A stretch of 64,000 nt of DNA from Corynebacterium suedekumii. GTDB lineage: Bacteria > Actinomycetota > Actinomycetes > Mycobacteriales > Mycobacteriaceae. The stretch spans positions 1,798,001-1,862,000 of the forward strand of contig NZ_CP126970.1 of NCBI RefSeq assembly GCF_030252185.1, written 5' to 3'. The first letter of the stretch is position 1; each line of letters opens with the position of its first letter. The notes under the pieces were generated by a model. That model made no database searches, was not told the origin of the DNA, and saw nothing but the letters and a program-made list of their open reading frames with translations. Made by a program: the position numbers and the translations under genes. Positions 35,513 to 45,648 of this stretch are shown in pieces.

Positions 35513-35662
35513 GTCCCCGAGTCTAGGGGGATCGGTCGGAGGGGGAGCGGGACACGCGAGAATGTGACGGATGGGGTCGAAGTGACCCGGTAGGCTGCCT
35601 TCACAGAACTTTGCCAGACCACTGTGTAGAGATCTGCAGTGGGATGTAGCACAATTGTCTCC

Positions 35663-36307
35663 ATGACGAGGACGAGCACGCCCGCCGACCACGCCGACAG
35701 CTCCGTTGACGACCCTGAAGGATTGACGGAGGATCTGACCGGCACCGCGGCCTTCGACGCCGGACACGGCGACATGCCGACATGGGGTGAGCTGGTCGCT
35801 GAACACGCTGACAGCGTCTACCGCCTCGCCTTCCGCCTCTCGGGTAACCCGCATGACGCGGATGATCTCACCCAGGAGACGTTCATGCGCGTCTTCCGCT
35901 CCCTCAAGCACTACCAGCCCGGCACGTTCGAGGGTTGGCTGCACCGCATCACCACCAACCTGTTCCTCGACATGGTGCGCCACCGCAACAAGATCCGCAT
36001 GGAGGCCCTGCCCGAGGACTATGAGCGGGTCCCCGGCACCGACATGACCCCGGAGCAGGCCTACAGCGTGGCCAACCTGGATCCGGCGCTGCAGGACGCG
36101 TTGGACGGTCTGGGCCCGGATTTCCGTGTCGCCGTCGTCCTCTGTGATGTCGTCGGCATGAGCTACGACGAGATCGCTGACACCCTCGGCGTGAAGATGG
36201 GCACGGTGCGCTCCCGCATCCACCGCGGCCGTTCCCAGCTGCGGGCCGCACTCGAGGCCGCCGCCGTGGAGGACGAAGGCGCGAAGCTGCTGCTCCGCAC
36301 CCGCTAG
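35663..36307 (+). CDS. sigE: ECF sigma factor SigE
   Basis: 214 residues. Region 2 ([30 protein letters not shown]) and region 4 ([31 protein letters not shown]) are complete, joined by an acidic linker. The ATG at 35663 begins MTRTST; the N-terminal 45 residues are variable. SigE in this group controls the surface-stress response and is held by the anti-sigma factor coded 50 bases downstream. Confidence 0.93.
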   Translation: MTRTSTPADHADSSVDDPEGLTEDLTGTAAFDAGHGDMPTWGELVAEHADSVYRLAFRLSGNPHDADDLTQETFMRVFRSLKHYQPGTFEGWLHRITTNLFLDMVRHRNKIRMEALPEDYERVPGTDMTPEQAYSVANLDPALQDALDGLGPDFRVAVVLCDVVGMSYDEIADTLGVKMGTVRSRIHRGRSQLRAALEAAAVEDEGAKLLLRTR

Positions 36308-36308
36308 A

Positions 36309-36327
36309 CCATTGCGGAGTACAATGG
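36309..36327 (+). promoter_or_regulatory. Inverted repeat over the cseE -10 region
   Basis: CCATTG-N7-CAATGG, a perfect 6-base inverted repeat, contains the -10 hexamer TACAAT (36320-36325). It begins within 2 bases of the sigE stop, giving the anti-sigma gene its own promoter and possibly an operator. Confidence 0.5.
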
Positions 36328-36356
36328 TCCGGAACGTGAGGTGAGGAGGCCTGCTG

Positions 36357-36785
36357 GTGAAGCACCCGAATCTGTCGACGCTGGGGCTGCCGGGCAACCG
36401 GAGCGGCCGCAGCCGCCCGCGCCGGTCCCGTAAACCGCGTGAGTTCGCGTCCGTCGAGCATCTCAGTCCCGAGGCTGTGGCGGCCTTCGTCGACGGCGAG
36501 CTCACCGACGGGGCCCTGCACCGCGCCCGTGTCCACCTCGTCCACTGCGGGGAGTGTCGCGCGGAGATCGAACGTCAGCGCAACGCCTCCGAATGGTTGC
36601 GCGGCTCCAACATCACCCCGGAGGTGCGGGCACCGGAGGATCTGCTCGCCCGTCTCGCGGGGATCGCGTCGGGTCCGTTGCGGCCCGGCCCGGACGCCGA
36701 GTCCACCCCGACGCCGCTGCCGGAGGGACTGCTGGACAAGATGGAGATGATCCGGCGGGCGATCCGCCGTAACCAGGGGCGCTGA
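36357..36785 (+). CDS. cseE: Zinc-associated anti-sigma factor CseE (RseA)
   Basis: 142 residues. The ZAS motif HxxxCxxC is His60-Cys64-Cys67. The N-terminus is basic and the C-terminus Pro-rich then helical. It binds and silences SigE; zinc and the Cys pair allow redox or stress release. GTG start with GGAGG 7 bases upstream; internal promoter at 36320. Confidence 0.9.
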   Translation: MKHPNLSTLGLPGNRSGRSRPRRSRKPREFASVEHLSPEAVAAFVDGELTDGALHRARVHLVHCGECRAEIERQRNASEWLRGSNITPEVRAPEDLLARLAGIASGPLRPGPDAESTPTPLPEGLLDKMEMIRRAIRRNQGR

Positions 36786-36821
36786 CCTGCCCGCCTGACG
36801 CCTGCAGTCTAAGGTGGATGT

Positions 36822-37280
36822 GTGTTTGAGAGTATCGGTTGGCTGGAGATCGCCACGCTGTTGATCGTGGCGCTCATCGTCGTCGGCCCGGAACGCCTGC
36901 CCGGCCTCATCGAGGACGTCCGGGCCGCGATCTTCGCCGCCCGACGGGCGATCAACAACGCCAAGAAGGAACTCAACGGTGACTTCGGTTCGGAGTTCGA
37001 CGAGTTCCGCAAGCCGATCGAGCAGGTCGCCCAGTACACCCGCATGGGCCCACGGGCCGCCATCACCAAGGCGCTGTTCGACGGGGACGACGCCTATCTC
37101 GACGACTTCGACCCGAAGAAGATGATGGAGGAGGACCCGCGACGGCCCGCCTCCGAACAGCCCGGACGGGAGCAGATGCCGCCGAAGAATCAGCAGAACC
37201 CGCCTGCTCCGCCGTCGCAGCAGCCCGGGAAGGGCGACTACGCCGGTGGGGGCGGGTTCTCCTGGGCCGACATCACCTGA
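36822..37280 (+). CDS. tatB: Twin-arginine translocation protein TatB
   Basis: 152 residues. One N-terminal helix (residues 6-21, [20 protein letters not shown] with the TatA/B glycine-proline hinge), an amphipathic helix (residues 26-50) and a long Pro/Gln-rich tail. It is the TatC partner in folded-protein export. GTG start; TAAGGT lies 6 bases before it. Next to sigE-cseE as in mycobacteria; convergent with mrp, 15 bases apart. Confidence 0.9.
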   Translation: MFESIGWLEIATLLIVALIVVGPERLPGLIEDVRAAIFAARRAINNAKKELNGDFGSEFDEFRKPIEQVAQYTRMGPRAAITKALFDGDDAYLDDFDPKKMMEEDPRRPASEQPGREQMPPKNQQNPPAPPSQQPGKGDYAGGGGFSWADIT

Positions 37281-37295
37281 CCATCACCTGATCAG

Positions 37296-38426
37296 CTATT
37301 TTCGGGTGACTCCCAGGCCGAGGGACTTGCCGGCGAGGGAGTCGCGGCGCACGACCAGCTGGTCGGCGATCTCCCGGACCGCCCGGCCGGCGGGGGAGTC
37401 CGGCTCCGAGATGGCGATGGGGTTGCCGTCGTCGCCGTGGACGCGCAGCTGCGGGTCGAGGGGGATCTGACCGAGCAGCGGGACGGTGCCGCCGGTGAGG
37501 ACGGAGAGCCGCTCGGCGACCTGCTGGCCACCGCCGGAGCCGAAGACGTCCATGGTGGTGCCGTCGGGGAGCACCATGGCGGACATGTTCTCGATGACGC
37601 CGGCGACCCGCTGGCGGGTCTGCTGGGAGATGGAACCGGCGCGCTCGGCGACCTCGGCGGCGGCGTTCTGCGGGGTGGTGACGATGAGCAGTTCGGCGTT
37701 GGGCACGAGCTGGGCCACGGAGATGGCGACGTCGCCGGTGCCCGGGGGAAGGTCCATGAGCAGGAAGTCCAGGTCACCCCAGAACACGTCGCCCAGGAAC
37801 TGCTGGATGGCGCGGTGGAGCATGGGGCCACGCCACACGACAGGCGCGTTGCCGTCGACGAAGTGGCCGATGGAGATCATCTTCACGCCGTGGGCGATCG
37901 GCGGCATGATCATGTCGTCGACGGCGGTGGGGCGCTGGTCCGAGCCGAGGAGCCCGGGCACGGAGTGGCCGTAGATGTCGGCGTCGAGGACACCGACCTT
38001 GAAGCCCTGGGCCGCGAGACTGACGGCGAGGTTGACCGTCATGGAGGACTTGCCGACGCCGCCCTTGCCCGACGCCACCGCGAACACGCGGGTGGTGGAG
38101 TCCGGCTGGGCGAAGGGGATGACGGGTTCGGCGGCGTCGCCGCGCAGGGAGGTGCGCAGCTCACGACGCTGCTCATCGCTCATGACGTCCGTGGTGACGG
38201 TCACCGACTCGACCCCGGCGACCTCCTCGACCGCGGCCCGGGTGTTCTCGGTGATGGTGGACTTCATCGGGCAGCCGGCGATGGTGAGGTAGACCTCGAC
38301 AGCGACATCCGGGCCGTTGATGTCGATCGACTTGACCATGCCCAGTTCGGTGATCGGCTTGCCGATCTCTGGATCCTCTACGCGGGAGAGCGCGCTGCGG
38401 ACAGCGGATTCGGTGATAACACTCAT
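37296..38426 (-). CDS. mrp: Mrp/NBP35-type ATPase for Fe-S cluster carriage
   Basis: 376 residues. A DUF59/MIP18 domain covers about residues 1-85, and the ATPase starts VASGKGGVGKSSMTVNLA near residue 115, with DADIYGHSVPGLL and DLPPGTGDVAIS. Mrp proteins deliver Fe-S clusters. The CxxC motif of some homologues is not evident in the C-terminus. No unusual features. Confidence 0.9.
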   Translation of the reverse strand: MSVITESAVRSALSRVEDPEIGKPITELGMVKSIDINGPDVAVEVYLTIAGCPMKSTITENTRAAVEEVAGVESVTVTTDVMSDEQRRELRTSLRGDAAEPVIPFAQPDSTTRVFAVASGKGGVGKSSMTVNLAVSLAAQGFKVGVLDADIYGHSVPGLLGSDQRPTAVDDMIMPPIAHGVKMISIGHFVDGNAPVVWRGPMLHRAIQQFLGDVFWGDLDFLLMDLPPGTGDVAISVAQLVPNAELLIVTTPQNAAAEVAERAGSISQQTRQRVAGVIENMSAMVLPDGTTMDVFGSGGGQQVAERLSVLTGGTVPLLGQIPLDPQLRVHGDDGNPIAISEPDSPAGRAVREIADQLVVRRDSLAGKSLGLGVTRK

Positions 38427-38451
38427 GACGGGGTCAATGGTAGTACGCGCG

Positions 38452-39018
38452 TCAACGATCCCGGTCGTCGGCTACCTCGCCCTGGATCGGCTCGGTGAGG
38501 TCCTCGGCGGAGTCGATGACGTCGGCCGAGACGTCGTCGAGCTTGGCCTCGATGCGCTCCATGAGACCCTGCAGGTCCTCCAGCTCGCGACGGAGGTAGT
38601 CGCGGGAGACCATGTCGCCGAGGGCCAGGCGCACACCGGCGAGCTCGCGGGCGAGGAACTCCGTGTCGGCCTTGGTCTGCTCGGAACGGCGACGGTCGGC
38701 GCTCACGGTGATCTTGTCCCGGTCCTCCTGGCGGTTCTGGGCCAGCAGGATGAGCGGGGCGGCGTAGGCCGCCTGGGTGGAGAACGCCAGGTTGAGCAGG
38801 ATGAAGGGGTAGGGGTCCCAGTTCCACCAGAAGCCGCCGATGTTGAGGGCGATCCAGATGACCACCAGCACCGTCTGCCACATGAGGTACTGGCCGGTGC
38901 CGAAGAAACGGGCGACCTTTTCGGCGGCGGCGCCCACGGCGTCGTCGTCAAGCGTGAAGAACCTCCGACGACGCACACCCACCGGGGTGTCGAGGTCGAA
39001 GCGGTGGTAGTCAGCCAC
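38452..39018 (-). CDS. DUF1003 membrane protein
   Basis: 188 residues with two close membrane helices (residues 45-65 and 68-92, including FILLNLAFSTQAAYAAPLILL), followed by a long charged coiled-coil-like C-terminus (RREL-EDLQGLMERIEAKL). This is the DUF1003 layout. It overlaps the upstream MgtE_N-CBS gene by 8 bases and is translated with it, hinting at a metal or membrane-stress role; function unknown. Confidence 0.85.
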   Translation of the reverse strand: MADYHRFDLDTPVGVRRRRFFTLDDDAVGAAAEKVARFFGTGQYLMWQTVLVVIWIALNIGGFWWNWDPYPFILLNLAFSTQAAYAAPLILLAQNRQEDRDKITVSADRRRSEQTKADTEFLARELAGVRLALGDMVSRDYLRRELEDLQGLMERIEAKLDDVSADVIDSAEDLTEPIQGEVADDRDR

Positions 39019-40309
39019 GGGTCACCTTCCTGTGGTGCGGGTCGGGGCGCAGACCCTCGGAACGCCAGTCCTCCGGGAGGAGATGGTCGAGCAGGTCATC
39101 GACGGCGACGGCGCCGAGCAGGTGCTTGTCCTCGTCGAGGACCGGCCCGCACACCAGGTTGTAGGTGGCGAAGTAGCGGGCGGCGGTCTCCTGGTCGTCG
39201 TCGGCGTACAGCGGCGGCAGATCCGGGTCGAGGATGCCGGACACCAGCGTCGACGGGGGTTCTCGCAGCAGCTTCTGCAGGTGCACACAGCCGAGGTACT
39301 TGCCCGTCGGGGTCGCCGTCGGCGGGCGGACGACGAACACCATCGACGCCAGCGACGTCGGCAGGTCGGGGTCGCGGGCCAGCGCCAGCGCCTCGGCGAC
39401 CGTGGTCTGCGGGGTGAGGACGAGCGGCTCCGGGGTCATGAGCGCACCGACGGTGTCGGGGGAGAAGCTCATGAGGCGACGCACCGGGGCGGACTCCTCC
39501 GGGTCCATGAGCTCGAGGAGGACCTCGGCCTTGGCGTCGGGCAGCTCCTGGAGAATGTCGGCGGCGTCATCCGGGTCCATTTCCTCCAGGACGTCTGCGG
39601 CTCGCTCGATGTCGAGGGTCTCCAGCAGCTCGGCCTGGTGATCTTCCGGCAGCTCCTGGAGGATATCCGCCAGGCGTTCGTCGTTGAGCTGGTTCGCCAG
39701 CTGGTGACGCATGCTCGAGGACATGCTGTGCAGCGAGTTGGCCACGTCCGCCGGGCGCATCTGGTCGAACTCGGCGATCTGCTCGGCGAGGGTGTCGGTC
39801 GGGCCGACACCCGCCGCGGTGACACCGTGGACGTGCTGCCACGGAACGGTGAACAGCTCCGGCGAACGGCCGAACTTGGGCCGGGACCCGAACACCGCCA
39901 CCCTGGTGATCACCCAGTCGCGGGTGCGGGTGCGCTCGATCTCCACGTCGGCGATCTCCATCGGTTTACCGTGCAGCTGGTCCAGCTCAGGGTCGTCGGT
40001 GTGGACCTTCGACCCGATGAGGTCGCCCATGATGGTGACCTCGCCGGTGCGGACCTGGAAGGCGCGCATGGACACCGAACCGGTGGTCAGCGTGATGTCT
40101 CCCGGCTCGATGGCGCCGACCCGGAGCATGGGGACGAAGATGCGGCGCTTGTTCACCAGCTCGATGGCCAGACCCAGGACACGGGAGGGCTGGCCCTGCG
40201 GGCGGATGTTGACCACGACGTCCCGGACGCGCCCGATCGGGTCCAGATCAGGGCCTCGGACCTGGAGTCCGGCCAGACGGCCGGCGTACACACGGGTGAT
40301 GGCGCTCAT
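39011..40309 (-). CDS. MgtE N-domain and CBS-domain protein without membrane part
   Basis: 432 residues. A PRC-barrel-like N-terminal region (residues 1-100) is followed by MgtE_N repeats (residues ~190-280, with LADILQELPEDHQAELLETLD) and a CBS pair (VGALMTPEPLVLTPQTTVAEAL and the C-terminal block). The magnesium-channel helices of MgtE are absent, so it cannot transport by itself; it may sense Mg2+ or ATP and act on the DUF1003 partner. TAGACT ends 8 bases before the ATG. Corresponds to Rv1232c. Confidence 0.85.
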   Translation of the reverse strand: MSAITRVYAGRLAGLQVRGPDLDPIGRVRDVVVNIRPQGQPSRVLGLAIELVNKRRIFVPMLRVGAIEPGDITLTTGSVSMRAFQVRTGEVTIMGDLIGSKVHTDDPELDQLHGKPMEIADVEIERTRTRDWVITRVAVFGSRPKFGRSPELFTVPWQHVHGVTAAGVGPTDTLAEQIAEFDQMRPADVANSLHSMSSSMRHQLANQLNDERLADILQELPEDHQAELLETLDIERAADVLEEMDPDDAADILQELPDAKAEVLLELMDPEESAPVRRLMSFSPDTVGALMTPEPLVLTPQTTVAEALALARDPDLPTSLASMVFVVRPPTATPTGKYLGCVHLQKLLREPPSTLVSGILDPDLPPLYADDDQETAARYFATYNLVCGPVLDEDKHLLGAVAVDDLLDHLLPEDWRSEGLRPDPHHRKVTRG

Positions 40310-40316
40310 GGTTCAC

Positions 40317-40328
40317 CAGTCTAGACTG
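40317..40328. promoter_or_regulatory. Palindrome CAGTCTAGACTG with the -10 of the MgtE_N-CBS gene
   Basis: A perfect 12-base palindrome 8 bases upstream of the ATG at 40309. On the minus strand it holds TAGACT, the likely -10 hexamer of a leaderless transcript. On the plus strand it also reads TAGACT, but no gene starts there within leaderless distance. Confidence 0.5.
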
Positions 40329-40419
40329 CGCTGGTCCCGGGGCCGAACGGGAACTTCCCCGACCGCCCGGGCGTTGTACATGTGTCATCAAACCCATGCC
40401 CGGAAGGATCTGATCACCT

Positions 40420-40971
40420 GTGACCACGCCCCGTACCCCCGGTTCCGCCTCCGGTTCCGCTTCTGACGCCCGCCGGAACGCGCAGCTGCGCCCCCGCCCG
40501 ACAGGGTGGCCCGTCGGCAGCTTCGACTCCTACGTCGACGCGCAGGCGGCCGTGGACACCCTCTCGGACGAGGAGTTCGACGTCTCCAAGGTCACCATCG
40601 TCGGCGTCGACCTCATGGAGGTCGAACGCGTCATCGGCCGGTTGACCTGGGGCCGGGTCATCGGTGGCGGCGCACTCTCCGGCGCCTGGATCGGTATCTT
40701 CTTCGGCCTGTTCATCAGCCTGCTCGGCCTCGGCGGCGGGCTGCTGACCCCGCTGCTCATCGGCATCACCATGGGTGCCGTCTTCGGCATCATCATGGCC
40801 GTGGTGCCCTACGCCTTCTCCGGCGGCCGCCGCGACTTCACCTCCCAGACCCAGATCGTCGCCGGGCGTTACGACGTCCTGTGCGAGCCCGACCTGGCGC
40901 CGCGGGCCCGCGACATCATCGCCCGCACGGGACTGGACCGCGGCACTCAGGCCCCGGACACCGAGGGGTAG
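40420..40971 (+). CDS. General stress protein 17M-like membrane protein
   Basis: 183 residues. An N-terminal GS17M-type domain (SFDSYVDAQAAVDTLSDEEFDVSKVTIVGVDL) is followed by two membrane helices (residues ~80-125, Gly-rich) and a short C-terminal tail. Rv1234-type neighbour of the MgtE_N-CBS gene. GTG start; AAGGA is 11 bases upstream, rather far. Function unknown. Confidence 0.8.
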   Translation: MTTPRTPGSASGSASDARRNAQLRPRPTGWPVGSFDSYVDAQAAVDTLSDEEFDVSKVTIVGVDLMEVERVIGRLTWGRVIGGGALSGAWIGIFFGLFISLLGLGGGLLTPLLIGITMGAVFGIIMAVVPYAFSGGRRDFTSQTQIVAGRYDVLCEPDLAPRARDIIARTGLDRGTQAPDTEG

Positions 40972-40981
40972 AATCCTGCTC

Positions 40982-41653
40982 ATGCACCGCCGACGGATCA
41001 CCCGACTGAGCACCGCCGCCGTGGCGCTGGCCGGCACGGCCACGCTGGTGGCGTGCTCCAACGCCGAGCCGACCCGGGACCCCGTCAACACCCTGACCAA
41101 GCCGGTCACCATCTCCGTGAGCGCGAACTCCCTGGAGGAGATCGTCCTCGGTGAGATCTACCAGCAGGTTCTGCAGGGGCAGGGGCGTAACGCGAACATC
41201 CACATGGACACCCGGCAGATCAAGCGGGACCCGATCGAGCGGCTGCGCAGTGGCGCCGCCGACATGATCATCGGCTGCACCGGCGCGCTGCTGTACACCC
41301 AGAACACGGATGAGGCGGAGGCGATCTCCGAGGAGTACGCACAGGGCGCGGCCTCCCCGAACGCCGGTGACCTCAGCGACCGGACCTACACGGAACTCAT
41401 CGGTTCCCTGCCCGGCGGGCTCGGTGCCCCGAACCCGTCGTCGGCGGTGGGCTGCGAGCAGCACGATCTGCCGCCGATCCCGCAGAACATCGTCCCCATC
41501 TACCACCGGGACCTGCTGGTGCGGGAGGAAGAGCAGCGGATCAACGAGGTCACCCGGCTGCTGACCACGGGTGACCTGGAGTCGCTGACCGAGGAGGCAC
41601 ACGAGGAGGAGTCCGTGTCCACCGCGGTGGCGGAGTGGCTGGCCAAGTACTAG
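40982..41653 (+). CDS. OpuAC-like binding lipoprotein
   Basis: 223 residues. Signal with RRR at 3-5 and lipobox LVAC, lipidated Cys25. The mature part (ITISVSANSLEEIVLGEIYQQVLQ) resembles the glycine-betaine-binding fold, but is shorter than typical OpuAC and may lack part of the second lobe. No ABC permease is nearby. TAGAAT ends 7 bases before the ATG (leaderless layout). A terminator follows. Confidence 0.75.
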   Translation: MHRRRITRLSTAAVALAGTATLVACSNAEPTRDPVNTLTKPVTISVSANSLEEIVLGEIYQQVLQGQGRNANIHMDTRQIKRDPIERLRSGAADMIIGCTGALLYTQNTDEAEAISEEYAQGAASPNAGDLSDRTYTELIGSLPGGLGAPNPSSAVGCEQHDLPPIPQNIVPIYHRDLLVREEEQRINEVTRLLTTGDLESLTEEAHEEESVSTAVAEWLAKY

Positions 41654-41718
41654 CCCCCGCACCGGGCCCGGACCCGCACCGCGTGCGGACCGCACGCTGA
41701 CCCGGGACATGGGGAAGA

Positions 41719-41751
41719 CCCCGGCGTCGAGAAGTTCTCTCGACGCCGGGG
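41719..41751. terminator. Bidirectional terminator between the lipoprotein gene and odhA
   Basis: Perfect 14-base inverted repeat CCCCGGCGTCGAGA (41719-41732) and TCTCGACGCCGGGG (41738-41751) with a 5-base loop. It lies 15 bases after the odhA stop on the minus strand and 65 bases after the lipoprotein stop on the plus strand. Confidence 0.85.
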
Positions 41752-41766
41752 CCTTGTGCCGGGTGC

Positions 41767-44700
41767 CTATTCCGCGGCGAATGCCTCGTCGATCAGCTGG
41801 GCCTGCTCCAGCTGATGGACCTTGGCGATACCGGTCGCGGTCGAGGACTGCGCACGGCGGGAGATGCGACGCATCTCCGGCATCTCGGGGATGAGGTTGC
41901 GCAGGTGCTCGTTGTAGAACGGCCACGGGCCCTGGTTGGCGGGCTCGTCCTGGACGAAGCGGATCTCCTTGGCGTTCGGGTAGGACTCGAACGCGTCGCG
42001 CAGGCGGTTGAAGGGGATCGGGTGCAGCATCTCGACGCGGACAATGGCCACGTCCTCGCGCTTGTCCTTGGCGCGGCGCTTCTCCAGCTCGTAGTAGATC
42101 TTGCCGGAGCACAGCATGATCGTCTCCACTTTGTCGGTGTCACCGATGACGGTGCCCTCGATGTCGACCAGGCGCGGGTCGTTGATGACCGACTGGAAGG
42201 AGTCGACCTCGGTGAAGTCGGCGACGGAGGAGGCGGCGTCCTTGTTGCGCAGCATCGACTTCGGGGTGAAGACGACGAGCGGGCGCTTCATGGTGCCGAG
42301 CGCGTGGCGACGCAGCAGGTGGAAGTGGTTCGCCGGGGTGGTCGGCTGCGCCACGGTCATGGAACCCTCGGCGCACAGCTGCAGGAAGCGCTCGATGCGG
42401 GCGGAGGAGTGGTCCGGGCCCTGACCCTCGTAGCCGTGCGGCAGGAGGAGGATGAGGCCGGAGGTCTCGCCCCACTTGGCCTCGCCGGAGGAGACGTACT
42501 CGTCGATGATGGTCTGGGCGCCGTTGGCGAAGTCGCCGAACTGTGCCTCCCAGGCCACGACGGCGTCCTGGTTGCCCAGGGTGTAACCGTACTCGAAGCC
42601 CATGCCCGCGTACTCGGTCAGGGCGGAGTTGTAGACGAGGAACTTGCCGTCGCCCTTCTCCTGCGCCAGGTCGTTGAGCGGGTTGAACTCCTCACCGGTG
42701 CGGGGGTCGTACGCGATGGCGTGACGCTGGGTGAAGGTGCCGCGGCGGGAGTCCTCGCCCGCGAGGCGGACGAGCTTGCCGGAGTTGGCCAGGGAGGAGA
42801 AGGCGATGAGCTCGCCCCAGCCCCAGTCGATGCCACCCTCGGTGACGGCCTCGGCGCGCTTCTTGGCCACCGGTGCCACACGCGGGTGGAACTCGAAGTC
42901 CTCCGGCGCGTTGGCGTAGGCCTGGCCGATCTCGACGAGCTCCTCGCGGGTGATGGAGGTGTCCAGGCCGCGGGTGAGCTCCTGGGAGCCGGTGATGCCG
43001 GTCTGCTCCTGCGGGCCGGCCTTGTCGGACTCCTTGACCTCGTTGAAGACGGACTCCATCTGGTCGTGGAAGTCGCGGGCGGCTGCCTCGGCATCCTCGG
43101 CGGAGAGGTCACCACGGCCGACGAGGTCGTCGGTGTAGCGGGCACGCACGGAGGCGCGGTCGCCGATGACCTCGTACATGAGCGGCTGGGTCATCGACGG
43201 GTCGTCGGCCTCGTTGTGGCCGCGGCGGCGGTAGCAGACGAGGTCGATGAAGACGTCCTTGCCGAAGCGGCGGCGGTACTCGGTGGCCAGCTGGCCGACC
43301 CAGACGACGGCCTCCGGGTCGTCGCCGTTGACGTGGAAGACGGGGCAGTCGAAGCCCTTGGCCAGGTCGGTGGCGTAGTGGGTGGAGCGGGAGGAGTCCG
43401 GGGTGGTGGTGAAGCCGATCTGGTTGTTCACCACGATGTGGACGGTGCCGCCGACGGTGTAGCCGCGCAGGCCGGCGAGGTTGATCGTCTCCTGCACGAT
43501 GCCCAGGCCGGCGAAGGAGGCGTCACCGTGGAGCATGAGCGGCATGACGGTGAAGCCGTCCTCGCCCTTGTTGAGGATGTCCTGCTTGGCGCGGGCGATG
43601 CCCACCATGACCGGGTCGACGGCCTCGAGGTGGGAGGGGTTGGCGGTGAGGGAGACCTTGATCTCGCCGTCGCCGAACATCTGCAGGTGGCGGCCCTGGG
43701 AGCCGAGGTGGTACTTCACGTCGCCGGAGCCGCCGATCTGGCCCTGCTTCATGTTGCCCTCGAACTCGTTGAAGATCTGGGCGAGCGGCTTGCCCACGAT
43801 GTTGAACAGCACGTTGAGGCGGCCGCGGTGCGGCATGCCGATGACGACCTCGTCGAGGCCCTGGCCGGCGGCGGTGTCGATGGCGGCGTCCATGAGCGGG
43901 ATGAGGGACTCGGCGCCCTCGAGGGAGAAGCGCTTCTGGCCGACGTACTTGGTCTGCAGGAAGTTCTCGAAGGCCTCGGCGGCGTTGAGCTTCTGCAGGA
44001 TGTACTTCTGCTCGGCGTTGGTCGGCTTGGGCATGCCGGCCTCGAGGCGGTCCTGCAGCCACTCGCGCTCGTCCCGGTCGAGGATGTGGGTGTACTCGGA
44101 GCCGACCTTGAGGGTGTAGGCGGCGCGGAGCCGGGAGAGGACCTCGCGCAGGGTCATGGTCTCCTTGCCGCCGAAACCGCCGACGTGGAAGACGCGGTCG
44201 AGGTCCCAGATGGTCAGGCCGTGGGTCTCGATGTCGAGGTCGCGGTGGTCCGGGGAGTGCAGGCCCGGCTGCTTCCAGTTGAGCGGGTTGGTGTCGGCGA
44301 TGAGGTGGCCGCGGGAGCGGTAGGCCTCGATGAGCTGCATGACGCGGGTGTTCTTGTCCAGCCCGCGGTTGGGGACGTCCTGTGCCCAGCGCATCGGGGC
44401 GTAGGGGATGTTCATGCGCTCGAAGATGTGGTCCCAGAACTTGTCGTCGACGAGCAGCTGGGACATGGTGCGCAGGAATTCACCGGATTCCGCACCCTGG
44501 ATGACGCGGTGGTCGTAGGTGGAGGTGATGGTGACCAGTTTGCCCACGCCCAGCTCGGCGAGGCGGTCCTCGGAGGCGCCGGCGAACTCGGCCGGGTAGT
44601 CCATGGAGCCGACACCGATGATGGTGCCCTGGCCCTTGGTCAGGCGGGGGACGGAGTGGCGGGTGCCGATACCGCCGGGGTTGGTCAGGGAGACGGTGAC

Positions 44701-45510
44701 CCCGGTGTAGTCGTCCATGGTGAGCTTGCCCACGCGGGAGCGGGAGACGATGTCCTCGTAGGCGTCGAGGAACTCGTCGAAGTGCATCGACTCGGTCTCC
44801 TTGATGGCGGCGACCACGAGGGCGCGGGAGCCGTCCTTCTGCGGGAGGTCGATGGCCAGGCCGAGGTTGATGTGCTCCGGGGTGACCACGGAGGGCTTGC
44901 CGTCCTTGACCTCGTAGGAGACGTTCATGTCGGGGTGGGCCATGATGGCCTTGACCATGGCGTAGCCGATGACGTGGGTGAAGGAGATCTTGCCGCCGCT
45001 GGTGCGCTTGAGGTGGTCGTTGACCATGGCACGGTTCTCGAACATGAGCTTGACCGGCATGTCGCGGACGGAGGTGGCGGTGGGGACCTCGAGGGACTCG
45101 TCCATGTTCTTGGCGATCGCCTTGAACATGCCCTTGAGGGCCTTCGTGCCCGGCTCGGGCTTCTCGGTCTCGGCGGCGCGGTCGACGGGGGAGACCTGCT
45201 TCTTCTTCGGGCGGGCCGGGGACTCCTTTTTGGTGGTCTGCTGGGCCCGGGCGGCCTCCTCGTTGACCACGGTGGTGCGTTCGACGGACTTGTCCGAGCC
45301 GAGCGGACCGGCGGCGGGCACGGAGGAGGGCTCCTTCTTCGCGGACACTGCACCCGCACCGGACGCGGTCGCGGATGCTGAGGTGGGGGCGCCGTTCTTG
45401 TCGAACAGCTCCCGCCATTCCCGGTCCACGGACTGCGGATCCTTCTGGTACTGCTGGAACATCTCGTCTACCAGCCACTCGTTCGGGCCGAAAGTACTTG
45501 CGCTGCTCAC
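41767..45510 (-). CDS. odhA: 2-oxoglutarate dehydrogenase OdhA (fused E2-E1)
   Basis: About 1247 residues. After a short N-terminal segment and a Pro/Lys/Ala-rich linker (residues ~40-110), an E2 succinyltransferase-like domain (catalytic [14 protein letters not shown]) is joined to a full E1 ThDP domain ([19 protein letters not shown] and the rest). This E2-E1 fusion without lipoyl domain is diagnostic of Corynebacteriales; it works with AceF and is regulated by OdhI. The frame opens at ATG 45543; the GTG at 45510 aligns with the accepted C. glutamicum start (SSASTFG), so it is preferred, but the longer start is possible. Confidence 0.95.
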   Translation of the reverse strand: MSSASTFGPNEWLVDEMFQQYQKDPQSVDREWRELFDKNGAPTSASATASGAGAVSAKKEPSSVPAAGPLGSDKSVERTTVVNEEAARAQQTTKKESPARPKKKQVSPVDRAAETEKPEPGTKALKGMFKAIAKNMDESLEVPTATSVRDMPVKLMFENRAMVNDHLKRTSGGKISFTHVIGYAMVKAIMAHPDMNVSYEVKDGKPSVVTPEHINLGLAIDLPQKDGSRALVVAAIKETESMHFDEFLDAYEDIVSRSRVGKLTMDDYTGVTVSLTNPGGIGTRHSVPRLTKGQGTIIGVGSMDYPAEFAGASEDRLAELGVGKLVTITSTYDHRVIQGAESGEFLRTMSQLLVDDKFWDHIFERMNIPYAPMRWAQDVPNRGLDKNTRVMQLIEAYRSRGHLIADTNPLNWKQPGLHSPDHRDLDIETHGLTIWDLDRVFHVGGFGGKETMTLREVLSRLRAAYTLKVGSEYTHILDRDEREWLQDRLEAGMPKPTNAEQKYILQKLNAAEAFENFLQTKYVGQKRFSLEGAESLIPLMDAAIDTAAGQGLDEVVIGMPHRGRLNVLFNIVGKPLAQIFNEFEGNMKQGQIGGSGDVKYHLGSQGRHLQMFGDGEIKVSLTANPSHLEAVDPVMVGIARAKQDILNKGEDGFTVMPLMLHGDASFAGLGIVQETINLAGLRGYTVGGTVHIVVNNQIGFTTTPDSSRSTHYATDLAKGFDCPVFHVNGDDPEAVVWVGQLATEYRRRFGKDVFIDLVCYRRRGHNEADDPSMTQPLMYEVIGDRASVRARYTDDLVGRGDLSAEDAEAAARDFHDQMESVFNEVKESDKAGPQEQTGITGSQELTRGLDTSITREELVEIGQAYANAPEDFEFHPRVAPVAKKRAEAVTEGGIDWGWGELIAFSSLANSGKLVRLAGEDSRRGTFTQRHAIAYDPRTGEEFNPLNDLAQEKGDGKFLVYNSALTEYAGMGFEYGYTLGNQDAVVAWEAQFGDFANGAQTIIDEYVSSGEAKWGETSGLILLLPHGYEGQGPDHSSARIERFLQLCAEGSMTVAQPTTPANHFHLLRRHALGTMKRPLVVFTPKSMLRNKDAASSVADFTEVDSFQSVINDPRLVDIEGTVIGDTDKVETIMLCSGKIYYELEKRRAKDKREDVAIVRVEMLHPIPFNRLRDAFESYPNAKEIRFVQDEPANQGPWPFYNEHLRNLIPEMPEMRRISRRAQSSTATGIAKVHQLEQAQLIDEAFAAE

Positions 45511-45648
45511 GGCAGGTGCTCGCCTCATTTCCTTGCTCTTCATGTGCGCTCGTTATGTGGTCGTTAGATCACACGGTAATAGTTCACTACAGGGTAGCGT
45601 GTCGCATCCCGGCTTCCGGCACTGCAGGGGGCGTTTTATCACCCCCAT

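Noticed and set aside
41815..45381. A 1188-codon plus-strand frame opposite odhA
   Set aside because: Same cause: mirror frame of a long, highly biased gene; low-complexity Val/Gly/Leu/Glu product and no start signal.
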